From: CAYZBM01 sp964476705
GTDB lineage: Bacteria > Pseudomonadota > Alphaproteobacteria > Rickettsiales > UBA6187
Direction of reading: 5' to 3'
Assembly: GCA_964476705.1 (NCBI GenBank)
Contig: CAYZBM010000062.1
Span: forward strand, 1-11,887
DNA length: 11,887 nucleotides
The translations under genes and the position numbers were made by a program. Shown in pieces: positions 7,261 to 11,887 of this stretch (within the stretch, counting starts at the first letter, position 1; every line of letters starts with the position of its first letter). The notes under the pieces were generated by a model. The model was not told where the DNA came from. It worked only from the letters and a program-made list of their open reading frames with translations, and made no database searches.

Positions 7261-8315
7261 TGAGTTTGTTTAGTTGGAGTAAGAAAAATAAAAATCTAGA
7301 AGTAAAAAAAGATACTAAAAAAGCTGAAGAAGTTAAAGAGCAAGCCGTATCTGAAACAATAGCAGTAGTTAAAACAGAAGAAGATAATCAAAATAATAAA
7401 AATTCTTGGTTTCAAAAAATTAAGCAGGGCTTAAGTAAAAGTTCAAGCAAAATAAATGATGGTTTAAAAGATATTTTCTTAAAAAGAAAAATTGATAAAG
7501 AGACTATTGAAGAATTAGAAGAATTATTAATTACCGCTGATTTTGGAGTGAAAACAGCAGCAAAAGTTGTGAGTGTTTTAAAAGACGATAAATTTGTTAA
7601 AGAAGCAACTATTACCGATATTAAACTCGCTTTAAGTGAAAAAATAGAAAAAATTCTTGAGCCATTTGCCGCTCCCTTATTGCAAAATTTTATCAATACG
7701 CCTCATGTAATTTTAGTTTGTGGAGTTAATGGCTCGGGCAAAACTACAACTATCGGGAAGCTTGCTTGTAAATATGCCAAAGAAGGTAAAAAAGTTATGA
7801 TCGCAGCTTGTGATACATTTAGAGCGGCGGCTGTAGAGCAAATGAAGGTTTGGGCAGAGAGAGCAAATGTTCCTATTATAACTGGCGCGGAGAATGCGGA
7901 CCCTGCTTCAGTTGCTTATTTGGCCTATACAAAAGCCAAAGCCGAAAATATAGATATATTATTTATAGATACAGCTGGGCGTCTACAAAATAAAAAAAAT
8001 TTAATGGAACAATTGCTAAAAATCACCAATACTTTAAAAAAAATCTCCGACGATACTCCACAAGAAACCTTGATAGTACTTGATGCGACAACTGGACAGA
8101 ATGCAACCTCACAAGTAAAAATATTTAAAGAGATGGTTAATTTAAGCGGTATAATTATTACTAAATTAGATGGAACAGCTAAAGGTGGAATTGCGGTAAG
8201 TCTTGCTGAAGATTTTGCTTTGCCGATCCATTATATTGGCGTTGGTGAGACAATTGACGATTTAGAAAAGTTTGATGCAAAAATATTTGCTTTGTCTTTA
8301 GTCGGGCTTGATTAA
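7260..8315 (+). CDS. ftsY: Signal recognition particle receptor FtsY
   Basis: FtsY is the membrane-associated SRP GTPase that docks ribosome–nascent-chain complexes for co-translational insertion. I choose ATG at 7260, giving 351 residues. It overlaps the mtaB stop by one base and is preceded by GGGAGAGG at about 7244-7251. A longer TTG frame from 7239 would add seven residues inside mtaB and is unlikely. A short lysine/glutamate-rich A region (1-50) is followed by the helical N domain (about 50-145) and the G domain. GTPase motifs are GVNGSGKT (155-162), DTFRAAA (185-191), DTAGR (237-241) and TKLDGTAKGG (301-310). The charged A region is short compared with E. coli, as is common in reduced genomes. 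It ends the dapF–mtaB–ftsY unit. Confidence 0.97.
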   Translation: MSLFSWSKKNKNLEVKKDTKKAEEVKEQAVSETIAVVKTEEDNQNNKNSWFQKIKQGLSKSSSKINDGLKDIFLKRKIDKETIEELEELLITADFGVKTAAKVVSVLKDDKFVKEATITDIKLALSEKIEKILEPFAAPLLQNFINTPHVILVCGVNGSGKTTTIGKLACKYAKEGKKVMIAACDTFRAAAVEQMKVWAERANVPIITGAENADPASVAYLAYTKAKAENIDILFIDTAGRLQNKKNLMEQLLKITNTLKKISDDTPQETLIVLDATTGQNATSQVKIFKEMVNLSGIIITKLDGTAKGGIAVSLAEDFALPIHYIGVGETIDDLEKFDAKIFALSLVGLD

Positions 8316-8336
8316 GTTTTGCTCATAATATATATT
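8308..8336 (+). promoter_or_regulatory. Candidate promoter of bamD–recN
   Basis: TTGATT (8308-8313, four of six bases of -35) lies over the ftsY 3' end. A 17-base spacer separates it from TATATT (8331-8336, five of six bases of -10). Transcription near 8343 would leave a leader of about 24 bases carrying the AGGAGA ribosome-binding site at 8352-8357. No terminator separates ftsY, so read-through is also possible. Confidence 0.45.
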
Positions 8337-8366
8337 GGCTTCTGTCTTTCAAGGAGAAACAAATAG

Positions 8367-9245
8367 ATGTCTAGATATTTTTTTGCAGTAATTTTTGCTA
8401 TAATTTTTATTTTAAGTTCATGCTCAAGTAGCAAAAAAGATTTATCTGACACGCAAGTAGGTGAGCTATATAATCAAGGTCTTGATGATTTAAATAACAA
8501 AAAATATAAAGCTGCCGTTAAATCCTTTGAAGAATTAGAACAAAATTATCCTTATTCGATATGGGCAACCAGAGCGCAGCTGCTTACAGCTTATTCTTAT
8601 TATCAAGACGAACAATATGATGAGGCTGTTACCGCTCTTGAAAGTTTTATAAAATTACATCCAGGAAATAAAGATATTGCTTATGCTTATTACTTAAAAG
8701 CAATGTGTTATTATGACCAAATTTCAACAGTAACTCGTGACCAGTTGGCAACTGGTGAAGCTTATGATGCTTTAAAAGAAGTAACTTTACGTTTTCCAGA
8801 TACTGAATATGGTAAAGATGCAAAAGTTAAACTTGATTTATCTTTAGATCATTTAGCAGGCAAAGAATTAGATATAGGTAGATTCTATTTAAAAAGACAA
8901 CGTTATATAGCAGCAATTAATCGTTTTAATAAAGCATTGGCTGATTATCAAACAACTAGTCATACACCAGAAGCTTTATATCGTTTAGTTGAATCTTATA
9001 CGGCGCTTGGTATTGAAAATGAAGCTAAAAAATATGCTGCAGTTTTAGGTTATAATTATCCAGGTAGTAAATGGTATAGTTACGCTTATAATCTAATTTT
9101 AACTAAATTTTCTAATTCAGATTTAGATAAGCCAGGTGGTAAAGTAGGTAATGAAAGTCATTGGTGGAATGTTAACATGCCAAAAGTTAATATACCTTTC
9201 TTTGGTCAAAGGGGTAAAAAGATTACTTCTCCACCACAAGAGTAG
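8367..9245 (+). CDS. bamD: Outer-membrane assembly lipoprotein BamD
   Basis: BamD (formerly ComL) is the essential lipoprotein partner of BamA in the complex that inserts beta-barrel proteins into the outer membrane. The 292-residue precursor has a lipoprotein signal with basic/hydrophobic residues 2-16 and lipobox LSSC, so C19 is the lipidated cysteine. Helical TPR-like repeats fill about residues 30-250 (for example LYNQGLDDLNNKKYKAAVKSF, then AQLLTAYSYYQDEQYDEAV, then AYYLKAMCYYDQ). A tail after about 252 rich in G, W, P and basic residues extends it beyond the 245-residue E. coli protein. ATG at 8367 has AGGAGA nine bases upstream. recN follows after 18 bases. The bamD–recN pair is a familiar alphaproteobacterial arrangement. 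Confidence 0.95.
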   Translation: MSRYFFAVIFAIIFILSSCSSSKKDLSDTQVGELYNQGLDDLNNKKYKAAVKSFEELEQNYPYSIWATRAQLLTAYSYYQDEQYDEAVTALESFIKLHPGNKDIAYAYYLKAMCYYDQISTVTRDQLATGEAYDALKEVTLRFPDTEYGKDAKVKLDLSLDHLAGKELDIGRFYLKRQRYIAAINRFNKALADYQTTSHTPEALYRLVESYTALGIENEAKKYAAVLGYNYPGSKWYSYAYNLILTKFSNSDLDKPGGKVGNESHWWNVNMPKVNIPFFGQRGKKITSPPQE

Positions 9246-9263
9246 TTTCTGTTTAGAAATTCT

Positions 9264-10925
9264 ATGTTGCTAAATATTACAATCAAAAATATTGTTTTAA
9301 TTAAAGATCTGTATTTAGAATTTACAGATGGTATGTGTGTTTTAACTGGTGAAACTGGCGCTGGTAAATCGATTTTACTTGATTCGTTAGGTTTTGTTAT
9401 AGGCAAGAGAAGCACTGCTCGCCTACTTAAAAGTGGCGAAGAGAAGGGCAGTGTTACTGCAGTTTTTTCTATTATAAATAATGAGCAGGTTCAATTTTTT
9501 TTACAAGAGCAAGATCTTGAAAATTCTGATGAAATAATTTTACGCCGGACTATAGATATAAATGGTAAAAGCAAAGCCTTTATTAATGATGTTCAGGTTG
9601 CTATAAGCACACTTAAATCTTTAGGGGAATATTTAGTTGAAATAAATGGTCAAGGCGAGCAGACAATGCTCCTAGATCAACGTAATCATCTTGCTATATT
9701 AGATCAATATGGTGGTTTGTCCCCCGAACTAATGGTTACTAAAGAAGCTTATAGTAAATATATATTAGCTAAAGAAAATCTAAATGAAATTTTATTAGCT
9801 AAAGATAAAATTATTAGGGAACAAGATTATCTTAAATTTGTTTATGCTGAGCTTAAAAATTATGATCTGACCTTAGATGAAGAAGAGTTAGCTAATAAAC
9901 GTAGTTTATTGTTAAATAAAACTAAAATTGCAACTGCTATAAATAATTCAATAAATTTTTTATTTGCAGACGCTAAAAATAACAGTGATAAATTAATTTC
10001 TTCGGCATTAAATGAACTCGCAAAATTTTCCCTAATAGAGCCAAATTTAGATGAAATAATTGCTGGGTTAAATCGAGCTTTAATTGAAATTAATGAAGCT
10101 GAAATAGCTTTAAATAATTTACTCCATAAATATAATTCTGAAGATAATAATCTGGATAAAATTGAAGAAACTTTATTTAATTTAAAAGGCCTAGCCCGCA
10201 AATATAATTGTGAAATAAAAGATCTTAAAAATTATTTTAATGAAATAGCTGAAAAATTATTACTTTTAGATAATTATCCTTTTAAATTAGAGGATGCTAA
10301 AAAAGAGCTAGAAAATGCTAAAAATGAGTATCTGACAGCTAGTTTAATTTTGAGTGATAAACGTAAAGAAGTAGCTCAAGAATTAGAGGTGATGATCAAG
10401 AATGAGCTAAAATTATTAAAAATGCCCGAATTTAATCTTAATATTTTAATAAATCAACTTGACGAAGTTAATTATTTAAGTTATGGTATAGATAGAGTGG
10501 GTTTTTTGGTGAGTATGAATAAATCTACGCCACTTGCCCCTTTAGCTAAAATAGCTTCAGGTGGTGAAATGTCGAGATTTCTTCTCGCGGTAAAAGTAGT
10601 TTTAGCAAAAGTTAATTTAATACCAACTCTTATTTTTGACGAAATTGATGTAGGTATAGGTGGTGCTACAGCTGATGCTGTGGGCAATAGATTAAAATTG
10701 CTGAGCGAAAATTATCAGGTACTGGTCGTGACTCATCAGCCACAGGTAGCAGCAAAAGGTAATTTACATATTAAGGTTACAAAGTCTTTTTCTGCGCTCA
10801 GTACTGAAACAAATATATCTGTACTTGATGTAAATGAACGTAAAGAAGAGATAGCCAGAATGTTATCGGGCGAAATTGTAACCAAAGAAGCCATAGCTGC
10901 TGCTGAAAAATTACTAGTTTGTTAG
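9264..10925 (+). CDS. recN: DNA repair ATPase RecN
   Basis: RecN is an SMC-like ATPase that acts in recombinational repair of double-strand breaks. The 553-residue length equals that of E. coli RecN. The N-terminal ATPase half has Walker A GETGAGKS (29-36). A long charged, leucine-rich central region (about 150-390) is predicted to form the coiled coil. The C-terminal half has the ABC-type signature ASGGEMSR (431-438), Walker B and catalytic acid with D459/E460 in LIFDEID, and the H-loop THQPQ (490-494). The frame is intact. The ATG at 9264 has no strong ribosome-binding site and follows bamD by only 18 bases, which suggests translation partly dependent on bamD. No SOS-type operator was recognised upstream. 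Confidence 0.97.
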   Translation: MLLNITIKNIVLIKDLYLEFTDGMCVLTGETGAGKSILLDSLGFVIGKRSTARLLKSGEEKGSVTAVFSIINNEQVQFFLQEQDLENSDEIILRRTIDINGKSKAFINDVQVAISTLKSLGEYLVEINGQGEQTMLLDQRNHLAILDQYGGLSPELMVTKEAYSKYILAKENLNEILLAKDKIIREQDYLKFVYAELKNYDLTLDEEELANKRSLLLNKTKIATAINNSINFLFADAKNNSDKLISSALNELAKFSLIEPNLDEIIAGLNRALIEINEAEIALNNLLHKYNSEDNNLDKIEETLFNLKGLARKYNCEIKDLKNYFNEIAEKLLLLDNYPFKLEDAKKELENAKNEYLTASLILSDKRKEVAQELEVMIKNELKLLKMPEFNLNILINQLDEVNYLSYGIDRVGFLVSMNKSTPLAPLAKIASGGEMSRFLLAVKVVLAKVNLIPTLIFDEIDVGIGGATADAVGNRLKLLSENYQVLVVTHQPQVAAKGNLHIKVTKSFSALSTETNISVLDVNERKEEIARMLSGEIVTKEAIAAAEKLLVC

Positions 10926-10950
10926 CAACTTATTTTTTGGTGAGGAAGTT

Positions 10951-11784
10951 ATGGTTACCGCATTAGTCCAGCAAGTGAAAAGAGTATTATCAAGTCCTTC
11001 TATTCCCTCATTAATTAAACCAATTATTTCTACTTTTCTATCAGGAAAGTTATTAACCATAAAATCTAAGGTCCTTTCTCCATTAAGTATCCATAATTCA
11101 CATTATCAACAAAAACAAGAAAGCCTTTTACAATCTTTGGCTTCTCCAGAAAAAAGTTTTCAGTTTTGTAAGCCAACTTTAAGGGAAGATGTAGGATTAT
11201 TTTCGAGCAATGCTCAAAAAAATAAGATGTTAAATGTGGTTTTATTGGATCTTGATGGAACTCTTTTGGCCACTGCAGAACAACATCGTGCAGCAATAGA
11301 GAAGATCGCTAGAGAGAAAAATAAGCCTATTCCATATGCTAATGAAGAAGATCCCACTAAACGTACACGATTATATAAGCGTACTTTATATAATCCTCTT
11401 ATTAAAGGATTTACGGATTTCTTCGGAGCGGATGACGCAACAGAAACAAGCCGGAGGTTTAAAGAAGTGGCCCCTGAATATGTTATCAAGGCTAAGCCAA
11501 TGCGAGGAGCTGATAATCTTATAAAAGTGGTATATGATCATAAAGTTCTTCAAAAAGCTAAAGGAGTAGATATCAAAATAATAGTATTTACTTATTCTGA
11601 GCAAAAGCTTGCTGAAAAATGTTTAGAAGTAAATAATTGGACTCAGTATGTAGATTATGTTCATGGTAGCGATCCTGATGGTAAGTATCCTGATAAGTCC
11701 TCAATTTCACTTCTTTATAATATTAAACAAAAAATTAGCCATTTTCAAGCCTTACCGCTAAATGTAACAGGGCTACCTCATTAA
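10951..11784 (+). CDS. HAD-like hydrolase domain protein, C-terminal motif missing
   Basis: The 277-residue protein has an unrecognised N-terminal extension (1-93) rich in Ser, Gln, Lys and Leu, without a signal peptide. A HAD-like domain follows: motif I VVLLDLDGTLL (D100 nucleophile, D102), motif II at VFTYS (T214 or S216), and a motif III-like lysine in DPDGKYPDK (K245 or K249). It stops after LPLNVTGLPH with no acidic motif IV (GDxxxD), normally needed for Mg2+ binding. It is therefore C-terminally truncated, divergent or inactive as a phosphatase. Sampled 60-base stretches are 30-45% G+C against 25-32% in recN, suggesting a different origin. The ATG has GAGG five bases upstream and lies 25 bases after recN, so co-transcription is plausible. 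Substrate unknown. Confidence 0.8.
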   Translation: MVTALVQQVKRVLSSPSIPSLIKPIISTFLSGKLLTIKSKVLSPLSIHNSHYQQKQESLLQSLASPEKSFQFCKPTLREDVGLFSSNAQKNKMLNVVLLDLDGTLLATAEQHRAAIEKIAREKNKPIPYANEEDPTKRTRLYKRTLYNPLIKGFTDFFGADDATETSRRFKEVAPEYVIKAKPMRGADNLIKVVYDHKVLQKAKGVDIKIIVFTYSEQKLAEKCLEVNNWTQYVDYVHGSDPDGKYPDKSSISLLYNIKQKISHFQALPLNVTGLPH

Positions 11785-11887
11785 AATTTTGTTTGACAAA
11801 TTATATTGTGCATAGCTGAATCACTCCATCCTGAGATTTTTCTCATACGCTTAACTGACTGTCTTTCTTTTTTTACCGCTCTAATCA
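11781..11887 (-). CDS. Possible C-terminal end of a convergent gene entering from the right edge
   Basis: On the minus strand one frame is open from the window edge to a TAA at 11781-11783. It gives 34 complete codons ending in a basic tail (RMRKISGWSDSAMHN, then IICQTKF). The other two minus frames are blocked early. Its stop overlaps the HAD-like stop (11782-11784) on the other strand. I do not recognise the sequence. The short length means a chance open frame is quite possible. Confidence 0.3.
   Translation of the reverse strand, partial: IRAVKKERQSVKRMRKISGWSDSAMHNIICQTKF

Noticed and set aside
11066..11604. Three small minus-strand frames and one plus-strand frame within the HAD-like gene
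   Set aside because: They overlap the HAD-like frame with its clear motif I and ribosome-binding site, and their products show no recognisable features.
11793..11821. TTGACA at 11793-11798 as a -35 box after the HAD-like gene
   Set aside because: The 17-base-spaced hexamer CTGAAT matches the -10 consensus at only three of six positions, and no plus-strand gene starts within the window.
11740..11887. A frameshift that would restore HAD motif IV
   Set aside because: Neither alternative plus-strand frame contains a GDxxxD-like motif before its stop, so a simple frameshift is not supported.
1..11887. tRNA, rRNA, CRISPR or insertion-sequence ends
   Set aside because: Intergenic gaps are all under 175 bases. 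I saw no cloverleaf-like T-arm sequence, no regularly spaced repeats and no transposase motif in any complete frame.

Overview
The window is AT-rich DNA, roughly 30% G+C by eye. It carries a block of single-copy bacterial housekeeping genes flanked on both sides by genes that look accessory. Three things suggest a host-associated alphaproteobacterium, possibly of Rickettsiales type: low G+C, the adjacent order dapF–mtaB–ftsY, and the pair bamD–recN. Both arrangements are known from alphaproteobacteria. The order-level placement is inference; no rRNA or species marker is present.

Left flank (1-2242). A 453-codon open frame of unknown function runs to the left edge. It is followed by a type II toxin-antitoxin pair in toxin-first order: a RelE/HigB-like toxin, then a helix-turn-helix antitoxin of HigA/NadS type. 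In front of the pair lie a near-consensus promoter and a 21-base palindrome, a good candidate for the autoregulatory operator.

Core block (2250-10925). On the minus strand, dapD and dapE form a two-gene operon. They encode two steps of the succinylase branch of diaminopimelate (DAP)/lysine synthesis. Across a 166-base divergent spacer lies a membrane protein with an N-terminal MJ0042-type zinc ribbon. Then come dapF (DAP epimerase), mtaB (tRNA t6A37 methylthiotransferase) and ftsY (signal recognition particle receptor), with touching or overlapping start and stop codons. bamD (outer-membrane assembly lipoprotein) and recN (DNA repair ATPase) follow, with a plausible promoter before bamD. DapD, DapE and DapF lead from tetrahydrodipicolinate to meso-DAP; the intervening aminotransferase is not here. 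This implies the cell makes meso-DAP for peptidoglycan. BamD and FtsY belong to envelope biogenesis.

Right flank (10951-11887). A HAD-like phosphatase-type gene follows recN, where ligA often sits in other alphaproteobacteria. It has a long N-terminal extension, ends before the usual acidic motif IV, and is richer in G+C than recN. A convergent open frame enters from the right edge and its stop codon overlaps the HAD stop. I saw no tRNA, rRNA, CRISPR array or recognisable insertion sequence. The strongest leads are the toxin-antitoxin control region, the unrecognised left-hand protein and the motif-IV-less HAD gene. I do not see convincing evidence of an entirely new multi-gene system.
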